A DNA stretch of 64,000 nt from Pyrocephalus nanus (Eukaryota; Chordata; Aves; Passeriformes; Tyrannidae), in NCBI GenBank assembly GCA_038380795.1, contig CM076260.1:34010634-34074633 (forward strand). The letters are read 5' to 3'. The position numbers and the translations under genes were made by a program. Positions 14,441-28,234 of the stretch are shown here, in pieces. Positions within the stretch are counted from its first letter, which is position 1; each line of letters opens with the position of its first letter. The notes beneath the pieces were generated by a model that saw only the letters and a list, made by a program, of their open reading frames with translations, was not told the DNA's origin and did not search any database.

Positions 14441-14545
14441 GACAGACAGACAGATAGATAGATAGATAGATAGACAGATAGATAGATAGATAGGTAGATA
14501 GATAATCAAATGCACACTGTGTGTGTGTGTGTGCGTGTGCATGTG
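14441..14545. repeat. Compound microsatellite: GACA/GATA then TG
   Basis: The tract opens with GACAGACAGACA, continues as GATA repeats with single GACA and GGTA interruptions to about 14504, then after a short spacer (AATCAAATGCACAC) becomes a TG array with GC and CA interruptions (14517-14545). The minus strand has an apparent S-I-Y-L repeat open frame that is produced only by the tetranucleotide and is not a gene. Interrupted arrays of this kind are usually polymorphic in length. Confidence 0.95.
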
Positions 14546-15695
14546 TTGGCAACACCGAAGAAATCAAGAGGTCTCCTAAAGGCAAAATAGAATAAAGGAC
14601 CATATAAGATACTGGTAGCATGCCACCCCCTGTGAGTGTCCTGATAGTTTACCCTTTTCCCCACTCAGCATTATAATTTGCTAAAGCAGAACATTAAACT
14701 CTACAAATTCTAAACGTACGCAGCCAAGAAATGGAAGCAGTCAAGAACAGAGACCCTATCAGTAAGTAAACTTTGAGCAGAAAAGCAGACTTCTCCCTGT
14801 TTTCAACCTTTCAACATGCTTATCTGGAAATGGACTTTATCCCCAGCTTGCTCTCTAGTCTCCCCCTTCCTCCCCACCCAGGAGCTGGAAAAGTCTTGCT
14901 GATTCCTGGGTACTGCTGTTTCTTGTTCAGTGCCTGTGAAGCTGATATCCCATCCTAATGCAAATCAGCTGCACAGCAAGGAAACAAAAAAGGACTAATT
15001 GACCTAACTGCATAGGGAACATAAGAAAGCATCTTTGGTTAGTTTAGTGTGGCTCTTGTGGCTCTCTGCTGTCTCTCCTCCCAAGCAAGGGTAAGTTTGT
15101 TTGCCTTTACTAGTTCATCAGCCAGTGTATAGCTACACTGTTCTCCTGTGCACAGGGCAGGAGGGCATTAGCCAAGAGGGTGATGGCCCTGTGCCAAGCA
15201 ACATAAATAACTTCCCTCTCTGACTTCTATAATTTCTAATAGAATAGGTCAAAATATAATTCTTTTTTTTTCTTTAATTCCCCTATGAAATTTTGCCTAG
15301 ATGTAAGGATACAGAAGTAGCAGGTTGTGTCTCTGTGCGCTGAGCAGACAGAGCAATGCTGCAGGAGCAAAAAACTTGCTGAAAAGCTGCAGCTTAGCTC
15401 TAAAGCTCCAGCCCTTAACTTAGCAGAAGCACAATTAATGGCACACCTTTGAAAAAAAAGGGCACTCTAAGCACAAGTGAATCCACTTTGGGATTTCAGA
15501 AACATGGAGAAACTTTGAGCTCAGGTTTGTTCTTCTTATCAAAGTAGTCAGACTTACTGATCATGATGTCATTATCAAAAAGCTACATAGGCCCACAGAC
15601 AATTTACTAGTACCTCATGGTAGAAGAATAAATCTCACTTAAATACAGTGAAGCTATATAGCATTTTCCTTGTCAGAAGAGCATGTGTTCACGAA

Positions 15696-15725
15696 ACTTA
15701 AATGCTAATCACTTAAATACTAATA
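15696..15725. repeat. Imperfect 15-bp tandem duplication
   Basis: ACTTAAATGCTAATC is followed directly by ACTTAAATACTAATA, giving two units with two mismatches. It is a local slippage duplication with no further copies. Confidence 0.8.
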
Positions 15726-18700
15726 ACCGAAAGTATGTTTGGAACTTGGGAAGGGTTAAGCATGCATCAAACAAGAAATCTTCCAGCAACCTATAAGAAA
15801 TCATCCCTTGCCAAACACAGACATAGGTTTAAGATTAAAGACTCAAGTTTCAAGCCCCACCTTTGCAATGGTCCCTGTTCCTCCTCTTGTGCAAATCCCA
15901 TTCCACCTCCCAATCAGCAAAATTATGTAGCATAGCTGTCCTTTAGTCTATGCAGTTTTAGATTACCTTCTCTAGTTGGCAATATTATTGCATTTATCTT
16001 TCCACTTATCAATCAAGTATCTAAACTTCAAACAGCATATTCTTTCTAGTTGAGTAACAAAATAAACAGCATAATTCTATCAAGGCAATTAAGCAAACAT
16101 TGCACAATATCACCACCTGAGGCTGTAAGTCTACCAGATATCTCCTATCATCCCAGCTAACCTAAATGAAACTTGATATAATTAGGAAATAGAATAAAAG
16201 TGATTCCTGAGCTGCAGACAGGAATAAGCAAAAAGAAGCACTAGATGGGCACAAAAGGTAGATGTTGATTGTGGTCCATGTCAATGATAGATGGAAAAAG
16301 TTGGGAGAGGATACACACACGGACAGGGAGCACATGTCATTGCTGCCAAGTTTTCGTATGATTCTGGCAAGGTTTATCTGTGGGTTAGGTTTTCTGGTTT
16401 AAAAAATTGCCCAGCAAGCAATATCCATTTGTCTTTTGACCTTCCTATGCTCCACCCTTATGCAGGCAAAAATTCTGAGCCTTGAACAAAAAAGGAATCA
16501 AATTATATGTTACGGTATCTTTTGAAGCAAAATGTTTAGGAAGATTGTTGAGGAAAGTAACTCTCAGTTTTACATCAGTCAGAGTTAAACTGTCATAAGG
16601 CACTGAGAAACAACTGAAGTACAAGAGTGGTGAGATTACAAAAGAGGCAGGATGAAAGATGAAGAACATTTTAATATATGAAAGGACAGTAGAAAAGGGT
16701 GCTTATTTATCAGAAGAAGAGAAGGCAGATGCTCTCCTAATAAGAACTGAGGTCATACGGAGTAACCAGATGGTAATACTCAGACCGAAGGACTGCTGTT
16801 CACACCTGAGAGTCAAGTGTTAACTAAGACTGAATTTCAACCTGGGGAGACAAAAATGAAAAAAAAAACCCTGACTATGCTTTCCAAACTTTATAAAGGG
16901 AAAGATATTTAGAATTTGCACAAATTTACAGAAAACTAATTCCTTAATGAAATACAAATATCAAGCATCTCTAATTTTTTTTTTTTCATTTCTCATTTTT
17001 ACCTACCCCTACATTGTATTTTTCAGTTTTGCTGAGTTTCATTTTGAATGCAATAGAGTGAAGCGTTTGCCATTCATTTCTATTAAATGGCTTATGATCT
17101 CCTTGGAACAGACTTACTCTATGTCAGCCAGCCTAAATATTCCCCTCTCTTACATCTGTCTTTGCCAACGAAGCAGGTCAAAACAGAATGATTTTTCTTC
17201 TCTTCATTTCCCCATACTGAAATTTTGAAAATATTCAGGCAGTTCCAGTTCCTAATTTCCTCCTTTTATCTCCTTAGATTACTCATCTGAGACTCCTTGG
17301 AATCCATTTCCCTCAAATGCCACAAGTAATTAGGTCTCCCTATAGAGATATTTACTTTTAGTGATTTTTTTTTTAAATTTTTACTAAGCCATGCCCATTA
17401 TAACTGCATTGTCCTCCCCAGGTTTTCTGCAAATTTTCTTGCTAAAGAAATGTCTGGAAGGAGTATTCTAGGAACAATTGAGTGTGAGCTGGAATAGTAT
17501 CACCTCACTTTTCTAGGCCCGATCCAGCTCCAGTATACTTATCAAAAAGACACATGCAGTGTGTATCTCTCAGGGGTGCCTTTCCACATTCTTCTCCATA
17601 GTGTCTTCTTGGCCAGTGCCATTCAGCTCTGGAACAATGGAAATTCAGACCACAATAGTTTGCTTGGGATAATTTAACCCAGTTATAGATGAAGCCTTTT
17701 CAGCAGGTTTCATGTCAAAGCAGAGATAGTTTTACATTTTGCAGTTATGATGCAACAACTCACAGCATGTTCTTTCTTCTCCAGAAGTTTAGACCTGCTT
17801 GGGTGCCAAGCTCTAGTCCCTGAGACGGATGGATGTGGCTCTTCCTCCCCAGCAGGGGTCAGCTCCTTGCAGCAGGACTTATCCCCACATTCCAGGTGTG
17901 ACAACACAGTTGTCTCCCCGATACGTCCAAGTAATGAGCTTATGATCTTCAGTCATCCTTGTCAGCTCCCTCCATGACCTTCTGTCACCGCTGACGACTC
18001 CCCAACCAGAGCTCAATCCACGCTACCCTTTCTGGAAGGCACTTGCTGCCTTCTGCCAATCTGGGAATTTTTTATCCGGGTCTTTTAATCAGTCTGGATA
18101 AATGTTGTCAGTGTAAGATTGCTACTGCTCACAGACTTGAAGACTTTTAACGTGTACCGCATGTTCCTGCAATATGGCTAGCCCACTCCACATTAGCATA
18201 AAAATTACACGCCATAAACCCATCCAACTCCTTTTAACATCAAAAGGAATTTTTTTCCACTGAATTTTATAAGAGCTGAATTGAGGCCTTGTGGCCCTGC
18301 TACACTGAAGTATTTACACACATACCAGACTCCAAGTATGTGAAGAAGCCCCATGAATTCAATAGGCTTCTCAGATGCCTAAACACTTCAATCAAAAAGC
18401 CTTAGGATTTTTTTTTTTTTTAGGTTGCTGTAACAGGGTCCCTGTTATACAAAGCAAAATCTGTGTGCAAATTCCCTTCATTCCTATGAAAGGAGGAATA
18501 GGCCTTTACATTAATATAGCTGCGTATATATAATGTGCCTCTTTACATACACATGCACACACATTTACTTACATATGTTAGCATCCCTTCTTCTCTTCAT
18601 TTTCCTGAAAGTAAAGTTTTCATCTCATTCATAAAATTAACTGCAAAATCCAGTGTTTGCATCCACATTCTTTACAGTGGAAAAATACTTTACTTTTAAA

Positions 18701-18811
18701 TGCCCTTGTCCCCGTGCCGATGGGTGCTCTCCAACCTGGGACACTTTCTCAAAACAGACAAATCAAAAGCCTGAACCTAAGAGGAAGAAATATTTGCCTT
18801 AGAAACATATT

Positions 18812-18847
18812 AAAAAAAAAGAAAAAAAAAAAAAGAATAAAAAAAGA
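18812..18847. repeat. A-rich simple repeat
   Basis: The run is almost entirely A, broken by two G residues and one GAAT. No polyadenylation signal precedes it and no repeat body is visible, so it is listed as low-complexity sequence. Confidence 0.85.
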
Positions 18848-19077
18848 CAGTTGGGCAACATACTGAAGGATTTACCTCAGAGACCATCAAAAGGAAGAAT
18901 CATTTCCTTTCTTGCTTTAGGGCAATGTTTATTTAGATTAAAATGTAGAAGGTGCAGTAGAAAGAAACATCCTCATTGTTGTCTATAGAATCTTCAAATA
19001 TACCTTCATCTTCTAATGGCATTGAGGGGGCATTTTAGGCCTTCTCCCTTGATTCCGTTTCCCTCCCTGATCTCCTT

Positions 19078-19106
19078 TATATATATATATATTTATATAT
19101 ATACAC
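19078..19106. repeat. TA dinucleotide run
   Basis: An AT alternation is broken once by TTT and ends in ACACA. It is a short interrupted microsatellite with potential for unwinding, without associated features. Confidence 0.85.
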
Positions 19107-22100
19107 AAAATATGCAGACTTCAGCCTATAAATTCCCTACTGAAATTGAGTGAATTCATGCATATATATGCTGAGCAGCTGCAATCACATGTGTCGCAGA
19201 AAGGGGAAATGCAGCATTTCAGCTGCAAAGTCTCCAAAAATTAAATGAGAACAATGAGACTTCACCTTGGGGTCAAGGCCAGCAGATTAACACCAGAAGA
19301 GACAGAAACAGTATGTTCCCAATTCTTCTGTCTGTGATGGAAAAGACTGAATTCTTGCATTTCTTTACTGAGGAACAAAGTCCTCCAGATTCGCTGTAAG
19401 TCACAGCAGTATAGAAACACATACAATCTTATGTTTAACTAGCAAGTTGGTTTTGCTCTGTTTTTATTTGATTCTCCACAACTCATAAATAAAATTAAAT
19501 CAATAACATCTGTGAACATCACTGCCCTTCCTCTCCTCTCAAATACCCCATAAACTTCCATAACTTTCTTTATTGTTCTCAAGTCTCATGTCAAGCTATG
19601 TTAAAACTTCTAGCCCAACAGGAAATAATGTCTGGATTACAAACACTTGGTTTTTTTTATTGTGGCAGGCAGGGAGAGGAGATAACACTCAAATACAGGA
19701 GTATTAAAAGGATTATGAAAACCGTTGTGCTTTGAGGGGTTTCTTTGGAGTCTTTTTTCTCCTTCAAGTGCAAAACACCTGGGAAGGGAGCCAGCCGGCA
19801 GAATGGGCTCTGGAAAATTCAAATAAGCAGAGAAGAGCACCAATTTGGCCTGCTGTATACTGTTAAAAACTCCCCAGATGTTTACTTTCCATGAAAGTGG
19901 TCTGTGGTTAATGCCAGCGTTAAGAAAAGCAGCTGTGACTGGTGTCAGGACCTGGGGGTTTCATCAGTGGCAATGCCACTTCTGTAACCTCAGTGACTGA
20001 AGAGGTAATCACCACAACAGTCCAAGAGCTAGCCCAGTATTCCATCTGTGCTGTGCCATTTCTCATCTGGAACTAAAGAAGCACAAGGATATTTCCAAAA
20101 GGCAGCTGGCAGAGGCAAAGGCTGGTAAGGAGAGACTGCTTTGGCTGGTGAGGTCTTGTAGTACAGCTTGACAGGCACGCTGTGTTACAGCACACAACTC
20201 ACAGCTCTGCTGGGACTATGACTTCTCAAGGGACAATTATAATTTTTTTCTGTTTTCTCCCTTTAAAGTCTCTGAAATGAGAAGGCTGTGGTCAGTGTTC
20301 TGTGTGCCTTGGTTCCAGCAAGAAAAGGTGTTTGATGGTAACAAGTTTTGGGGATAAAATTGAGGACTGAATAGGATAAAGGAAGTTAAATTTGTTGCCA
20401 TTTAACTCATACCAACTATTGGGAACAGTGCCTGTAGTGTAATATGTTCAACCATGTTTAGGTGGTGTCTAGGAGCTGGTTGGGGCAGAGTCAAAAAGGA
20501 AATTAACATCTAACTGATGACCTAGGATCCAGTTCTTGAGCTCATTCCTTGGCTCTTCCTGGATGCACAAAACTATTTTTCCTCTCTCCACTTAAGGAAA
20601 AAGCTATTTTAGTTAGTGTTGTTTGTTGCCATGCCTTCTTATACCAGGCTTTTATAGACCAAACTTCATTTGTGGAAGAGATGTGATAATGAACTAGATC
20701 TACTTTCTGGATGATGTAAAAATTTATAAAGTTAATGGTCCCATTTCTTCCCAAAACTTATTAATCTCTCCGTGAGTGAACACATGTATGAATACATTTA
20801 TGTACATAATCCCTTTTTCCTCTGTCATTACCTTCTTACGTTTCACAGAGAATTGACAGCCACAGTTCAGGCCCATCCTACACAGTTGCATACATCCACC
20901 TCTGAATCTGAACATGGAATTAAACACGCAAAAAAGTCATTTGCGGGTCAATTTGGTAGATGGTTGGAACTATGCAAGTTTCCCAGACCTATGTCTAAAC
21001 CTTTTGTAGCTGTGGTACATCAAACACTAGCGTGCATGGGACATGAAGATTGGAGAGCTTTCTCTAAGGGATCATTAGATTATGCTGTACACTGTAATTT
21101 CTGAGCAAGATGATATCAGCTGGTGTATAAGCACAGGCAGTATATACCAGCATAAAGGCAAGCCCAGCACTGAGAGCAGTTTAGACTAGCTTTCACTTCT
21201 TTGTCCTCAGCTCACTTGAAGAACAGACATGTTCAGTTACATGATGTGAGACTGAAGAAGTGGCTGCCCCATCTTCAGTTCTCATCTCCCAACTTAAAAC
21301 CAGTATTTGTGAAGCCTGCACTAGGCAGGCTTTGTGCATATCAACATACCAAAGGTGGGTGTATTCCAGACATTTGTCTTGTCTTGAATGACTTCAGGAT
21401 CCAGTGTTCTGTGTGTAATCTTTCAGTCATATCCATTTTCATCAGCTTTTTCCAAACTCGCAAGTTATCATTTGTCCATCCCAAAGCATTGCATAAGCTT
21501 TGCATGTTAGCCCCCCTCACATACCCTAACAAAGGTGGAATACTTAATTACACAGATCTAATTTCATTAAGGAAGCTCAAAAGTGCTGTTATTTCTTACT
21601 GTCTATATAATTCCTGTTTATCTAATGATTTTTAGCATATGCTTCAAAGAGACTCAGGGACTGTACAGTCCAGATCCATAACACATGATCTAGAAAACCT
21701 AGTCTATTTTCAGCAAGCTTAAATCAGTTTGTGCTGACTTCTAGTCACTATCAAATAAAGTTAATGAAGTTAAAAGAAATTCTTTTCTGTATCAAAATTA
21801 TTAATTTCACTTGATAATTATCATGGGCAGATACTGTATTTAACTATCCATGTTTGATGACATGCTATTCCTTGTTTTTCTAGCCCTTTTTTTTTTTACC
21901 AAACAACTAGACAGTCTTTCTGAAAAATTAAAAGAGATCACATCTCTAAAATGTCCCATTTTTGTTTGCGAGTTTGGAAAATAGATAACCCTGAATTTGT
22001 GGACTTCTTTTCTTCTAAACAAAAGATTATCACAAAATGTCAAGATTATTTTTCATGCCCTTCTTCTTTCTTACTTGCATACTACCTCCCACACCCACCT

Positions 22101-24979
22101 CCTGGAAAGTCAGCAAGCTCTGCGCAGTCAGTCCCCACTTCTGTGACTCAGTCTCAGAGCATTAAAGACTTAAGCTTGGCAGGTGTCCAGGATGAGGAAA
22201 TATTAACAAATCTCCCACAACGAGCACTCTAATCATAGCAAGCACTAAAGCCTTGAACATAATGTTTCCTTCATGTATAAGATTCCCAATTTGCTTAATG
22301 GCTTCTCAAACTTTGCAGTGTGATATTGCAAATGTTCTTTTAAAAACCCCAAGTCCTCCCCCAACACATAACCAGCATGTACATTACATAAAGAAAAAAT
22401 GTAATTTACTATTCATTTCTGGCTTCTGCTGAGAAGTCTTATTCCAAGTATCATTTATTGGAAAATTAAAAGAATTACCATATTCAAGTTATCCTTCAGA
22501 GCTGCCTCATCTTCTAATTCCCATTGCAACAACAGAGGCACATATTTCCACGAAACGTTGTTGTTTATCTCTTTTTGGGTGACCTCACTGAAGATTATTT
22601 GGAAGAAGATGGAAATGCAGCCTGATTTATTGGTAGCTGGAGTCTAAATTTCCCACAAAAGTTCAGATGGCAGACTTTATAACTACAGCTAAAGAGTCTC
22701 AGTTCTGTAAGTCATTTCCACAAGTCCATGTTTAGTTATCTGCCTCACACACTCAATCCTCCTGCTTTCTTTTATGATATGAGTTGACACTGCTTCCAGA
22801 TAGTCACATCCAGAACAAGGGTATTTACAAATATATGCAATACCTAAGGGGTATGAACAACATCCAGCTAAACCCAGTTTTCCTGCCTTATGTGTATTTA
22901 GGAATGTGGTAAAATTGTAGCAAATACTCTGGATAATGCTTATCTGAGGCCTGTAAATTCATCTCTATAATAATTACAATTTAGTTAACCAGAGAAAGGT
23001 GTATTACAGCAGTTATTCTTCTTATTCACTGGCATAGTTATGTCTGCCACTTTACAGACCAAATGTATCTAAGAACTGCATTAAATAGTAATTTCAGAGG
23101 ACTTTTAAACAGATATAAATAATCCTTCTTTTCCCTAAAAGCTTCCCTGTCTACACTACTGGGACATTATTTATTATTTGAACATTGTTTTTTAGTAGAA
23201 ATCTATCATACACCTGTTATGTCAGTATTAATGGAGAGATAAAAACCTATGCTTCAGTTACTTGTGTGCTATAAAATGTCCCAGCTGTGATTTTTAAACT
23301 CTTATTTACATTAACAGAAGGTCTTTTCCTCAATCCCAGCCCAGGTAAACACATCCACTTCACAGCAATTCCATCCCATGCCTGACATTCCACAATCCCA
23401 GGCTGAATATGAGCTACTGCACATTTCTTCAATTTCTTCATGCTAAATATCTGTTTTTTCTTGTATAATTTTTTTACATCAGTGAAAAAAATTGCCTTTA
23501 AATTTTTACCTTTTCTGTAAGCATGGGAAAGAAAAGTCTTCATGCAGACATCTCCCTGAAATCTGGCACAGTCATTTGAAAATGGTACAATGCACAATTT
23601 AGTAAATGTGGAAATAAAAGGTTTTGGTGAGTCTTGAGTCATCAGTCACAAAATTAATGAATGAGATTTCCAAACCCCACAATTTCCAAGTTCAGAACTG
23701 ATGAGCAAATCTTTCCCTTCAATGGTTCTGACTGGTTGCCAGTGGCCAATTTCCCACATCCTAGACAATAGACACAACTCCAAGAGACAAATAACCCTCT
23801 TTGTAAAATGGGCATACATACTTCCAGTGGGGGAATAACATTTGACCATGACCACTGAGGAATAGATTTTTTCCTTTCATTTAAAAATGAAGAATGTTTT
23901 AATTTGAAAACCAAATTGTTGTTTTTTTCAAACCTATTCTCCAGCTTAAATCTAAATATGTTTTGATAAACACATGCTCTTAGGAAGCAGAGCATGGAGC
24001 TGGAGAAAATGAAGAAACAATTGAAAAGCTAAGTAAAATTAAGCCCCTTGGTTATATTAATAAAAGAACAGTAGTGATCATCTCCCCCATCTAGTCTCAA
24101 CAGCAGTTTCATAAATTTTCTATTAAAATCAAATGAAAGTTTGAGCATTGCCATTTTAATGAAATTCTTTGCAGCTGCATGTCTCTCAGCCCAGTGCTAG
24201 TATTAAAAATTTAGTGAATTTCTTTTAGAAGTTAATTCAATAGTGCTTGCCATTATATAGTTACTATCTCATTTTCATTTAATCACTGAGACATTATAAT
24301 CTTCCAGAATGTGACTGTTTCAAAAACTATGAAAATTATTATACAGTCAATACTTTCTACATTCTACATCCTGACCTTAAGTAGCCAGCTATTCATTTGC
24401 AAGACACCATAATCTTTTTATTACCATTTTTTGTTGGTTTATGTCCCCCTTTCAAAGTAGCATAATTTATGAGCATCTAAGTATGATCTAGTCATAGCAT
24501 TTAAAATAAAACATATTTCAAAATTGGTCAGATCATTCTTGAATTACATCTTCTGGAAATAATTTAATATGACTAGTTCAATAAAGGGTTGAAAAATTTA
24601 AAAAACCTCACTAGTTGATTTAAGACACCTGTCCATAAATGTTGCAAGACTGACTTTTGTTTTAAGCAGTTCTCTCCCATAATATCTGTGGGAATGAGGA
24701 CTTTAGTTTCCTTTTGTACCCTGGCTATAAACAAAGATTTTGAGATCTTTTTCTTTATCAAGAAAGTTAACAGAGCACATGTAGAAGTATTAGATTTTTC
24801 ATTGTAATTTTTTTCTGTTAACCACCTTCACCGCCTCCCCAGTATATTATTATATTGCCACTCAGCCACATGCAGCCCTTCAGAAGCCAGTGAATCTCAT
24901 CCCAGTTATGGGAAGTGGATCTCGATCTCATTTCACAGCATCTCACTTTTGGAAATCTGGTTCTCAGTGAGGAAAAGTC

Positions 24980-27330
24980 ATAGACTAGTTTAGGATGGTA
25001 GGGACTTGTGAAGGTCATCTGCTCACACCTCCAAACTATCAGGGTCCTGCTACATGTTAGCTTTGTACTGCAGCCTTTAAATCACCAGTGTAGTTTGTGA
25101 ACTCTGATCTTGAAGTCCCATTGCCCAGGTCACTGATGAAGAATGCTAAGTAGTATCAGCCTCAGCTATAACTCCTTAGGACATTCACTAGTACTTAAGA
25201 ATCAAATGGATTTCAAATGACTAATCACAACCCTTTGAGTCCAGCAGTCCAGCCAGGTTTCACACACCTGTAGTCCACATGTAGTCCATACTGCACCAGC
25301 TGAATTGCAAGGAAGACTGTGATGACTAGGTTATTAAAGACAATGGAAATTACATCCACTGCTTTACCCTCTCATTAAAAAGCACAGTTAGATCTACTAG
25401 TCACATTTTTCCCTTGATGAATCTCTGCTGGCTGTTCCCTTTCACCGTCTTGTCCTTCATGTGTCTGGATGTGAGTTCTGGGAGTTTGTTCCACAAGCTC
25501 CCAGAGACTGAAGTCAGGCCTGTCGTTCCCTGGGTTTTCCTTTCTGCCATTTTTGTTTGTTTTTAATAAAAGTGGGACACGACTTTTTTAAGATTAAAAA
25601 ATTGCTCTGACATTTCAAAGAGTAGAGTTAGTTCCCTCAGCACTCTCCATGGATTAGTATATGTCTAGTTCCCTTATTTAGTCTTGAATGTGATCATTCT
25701 CTGTTGTAGATAATAACTCTTTCCCATAAACTTTGCACAGGGAACTTGGAGGCCTGAAAACAGACCTTGCCAGGAAAGAGCAAGAGAAAGACAACATTGA
25801 GCACATCAGCTTTTTTCAAGCCCTTTTTCATTAGGTTGTCTTCCTATTCAAGAGGGATACCACATTTTGTCATTCTTTCATTTTTGCTGCCGACACAGCA
25901 GAAGTACTCCTTGTTACCCATTACATCCCTCTCCATTTTCAGTGCCAGGTGAGAGTTAGCTACTCCAATTCCATCCCCACACATATGGCTGGCATTTCCA
26001 TATGCTTTCTTTGTTAGCCCATCCATGTTTCTACCCCCTGTACACTTCCTTTTTGCATTTGATCCCAGCCAAGAGTTTCCCAGTCATCTATCTTGTTACA
26101 CCTTCCCATTTTCTCAGAGATTGGGATGGATCATCCTAGTGCTTTGAGAAGATTGTCCTTCACAAGCAATGAACCTTCCTTCCCTCTTAATGATGAGATC
26201 TCAAAGTTGTCTGATACTTGCTTGCCTTGCTTCCTGAAGGATATTAACCACCACTATGCCATGATCTTTGCAGACAAGGTTGCCACTAGACTACCTCATT
26301 CCCAACTAGTTAATCCCTGTTCACAAGCAGCATGTCCAGTATAGTACTTCCCTTTACTTTTTCATCCAGTGCTTGCCTCAAAAAACAAAAATTGTCACAA
26401 AATTACCTGGATTACTTGCCTTCCATGCTCCTGCCCTTCCAGCAGATACTTGAGTGCCTCAACAATTACCAGGATCTTTGTTTCTTGCATGAGGTATCTT
26501 TTAATTCTCTGAAATAGGCTTTGTCTACCTCATCTTCCTGAGTAGGTAGTCTGTAGCAGTTTCCCATCAGAATGATCTTTTTTGTTGGCCTCTCTTCTGA
26601 TCTTGACCCGTAAGCTCATTTGAGGCCCTTTCCTTCTTCTGTTAAAGAGCTCCATACGTTTGAGCTTCTCCTTGCACAGAGCACAACCCCACACTCCTCT
26701 TCCCTGCCTGTTCCTCCTATCCAACCAGTGCCCACCCACTGCAGCTTTTTAATCATGAAAGCTATGCCATCCATTAGTATCTGTCATCTCAGAGATGTTG
26801 GAGATTTGTGACTGTGCAGAGACTTCCATTTTCTCCTATTTGTTTCCCAGGTTGGGTGAGTTTATGTACTTTACAACAAATTGCTGTTCCCCTGCCATCT
26901 CAAGCATGGTACAGGAACTTTTCAGGTTGCCATTTCCCGGGTACACTTCCCCTCTATTGCCCTTTCCTTCATCTAGCTGTGGGCCAGTCTGCATCCTCTA
27001 ATGAACCTCCTTCCAAGCTACCCTTGCTAGTTTTAACAAGCCTGTTGGCAAAGATGCTCTGTCCCCTCTTTGTGAAATAGATCTCATCTCTTCCCAGCAA
27101 TCCTCATTTCTGCAAGAGGGTCTTATTGCCACAGCCATACCTGTGACACCAGCCACATAGGCAGGCCTTGATGTGTGAGATACATCTGCTCTACCCAAAA
27201 CTTTGCTCATTACTGACAGGACTAGGAACATCAGCTTGAGTCCCAGGCCCCTCATCCTAGCCCTCAATGCTTGCATATAAATGTGCAGGAAGACTGGGAC
27301 CCAAAGAGAGGCAGAACACAACAGAAGGCC
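24980..27330 (-). mobile_element. Old, long CR1 LINE fossil with 3' tail, RT, endonuclease and upstream segments
   Basis: On the plus strand it opens with a decayed 3' tail (AGTCATAGACTAGTTTAGG) and continues through reverse-complemented reverse transcriptase sequence. Key anchors are 'cccaggtcactgatgaagaa' near 25122, 'gagtccagcagtccagccag' near 25240 and 'ggcctgtcgttccctgggtt' near 25518. It then passes through 25.6-26.3 kb into the endonuclease part. On the minus strand at 26530-26739 a frame reads R-Q-G-R-G-V-W-G-C-A-L and L-R-V-K-I-R-R-E-A-N-K, which I recognise as the CR1 endonuclease pattern. The segment at 26970-27290 ('tgttggcaaagatgctct', 'agatctcatctcttcccag') matches the region upstream of the endonuclease in avian CR1. 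About 2.35 kb remain, with internal deletions, frameshifts and many stops. It has no coding capacity and is probably ancient. The edges are approximate. Confidence 0.85.
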
Positions 27331-28201
27331 ACCCAGAACTGTGTTAAATGATGTCTTAGATCCTTCCCAACCTTGAGACTTGAAAGCTTAACCCTATAGG
27401 CTTCTTTTAAAGCATGATAGGACAGATATTTGTGTTTTGGTTGTTTTTTTTCTTTTACCAACAGCTCCATGACTAGCACACTTACACAGAAAACGAGAAC
27501 CCTGGATCCTAGATTTTGTTCAGAAAAAGGAGTTCAAGTCTTCCTCCTTCACTGCCTGGAAGAGTCTCCAGCAGCAGATATACAGAATATTTGGGGTTGA
27601 AGGATAGATGGTGGAATTAGTTCTTTCTGCTGGAGCTGTTCCACCTTTATAGAGGAATTCAAGATTTAGTAGGTCAGGAATGTTACTTTCTAGCCAAACC
27701 ATTGAGGACACTCTCTGGGAAATAGGAAAACCTGAGTTCCAAGCCCTGCTCCAAGAGACTGTTTATTTTTTTACATTAAGCAGTCATTTGATAAAACACA
27801 TGAAGACTCCAAGGCAAAGTGCAACTCATGTTGCTGGTACTCTGCTGGTACAATTGCAGCAGTCAAACTGAAAATATCAGCCTTCAGGTGGAATGTCTCC
27901 AGAGAGAGAAACCAAATGCTTCCTTCAGCAGATTTTTCTATTTTTTAATCTAGTCTGAATAGTACGCTCCCATACAGAGAGCCAGATTCCCCTGCCCGGC
28001 TAACCCATTCTCTCACTGAGTTACTCTGTTCAGCCTGCTCTTTCTAGAAGTGATACTAATTACGGAATCAATAGATTTTCTGGCAGGAGATGCAGAATGT
28101 ACCTGTTCCCTTCAAATCACAGTATGTCTAGACTCATGTCCAAACAGATGCTTTCCTGCTAAATGTAGAAGCAAAGCACTTTTGGAAAAATACAATTTAG
28201 G

Positions 28202-28234
28202 AAAAAAAAAAAAAAAGAAAAAAAGGAAGAAGAA
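28202..28234. repeat. A-rich simple repeat
   Basis: Poly-A is interrupted by single G residues and trails into AAGGAAGAAG. No polyadenylation signal is found in the preceding 40 bases, so there is no support for a retroposon tail. Confidence 0.85.

Larger units (their letters stand above)
11515..24979. other. 13.5-kb stretch without recognisable interspersed repeats
   Basis: I found no gene and no CR1 or LTR fragment. Open frames of 144 codons (21201-21635, +) and 131 codons (23247-23642, -) have no motif that I recognise and are in the length range expected by chance. Simple repeats present are a 16-bp tandem duplication at 13175-13206, the GATA/TG array at 14441-14545, a 15-bp duplication at 15696-15725, an A-rich run at 18812-18847 and a TA run at 19078-19106. 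A slightly GC-richer patch near 17.75-18.0 kb has overlapping open frames on both strands and no identifiable product. Confidence 0.6.

Noticed and set aside
14391..14621. Minus-strand frame with S-I-Y-L repeats
   Set aside because: It is a read-through of the GATA/GACA microsatellite and not a protein.
21201..21635. 144-codon plus-strand frame, the longest in the window
   Set aside because: No recognisable domain, no splice or promoter context, and a composition typical of non-coding AT-rich DNA.
23247..23642. 131-codon minus-strand frame
   Set aside because: No recognisable motif, and a lysine-rich block that derives from A/T runs.
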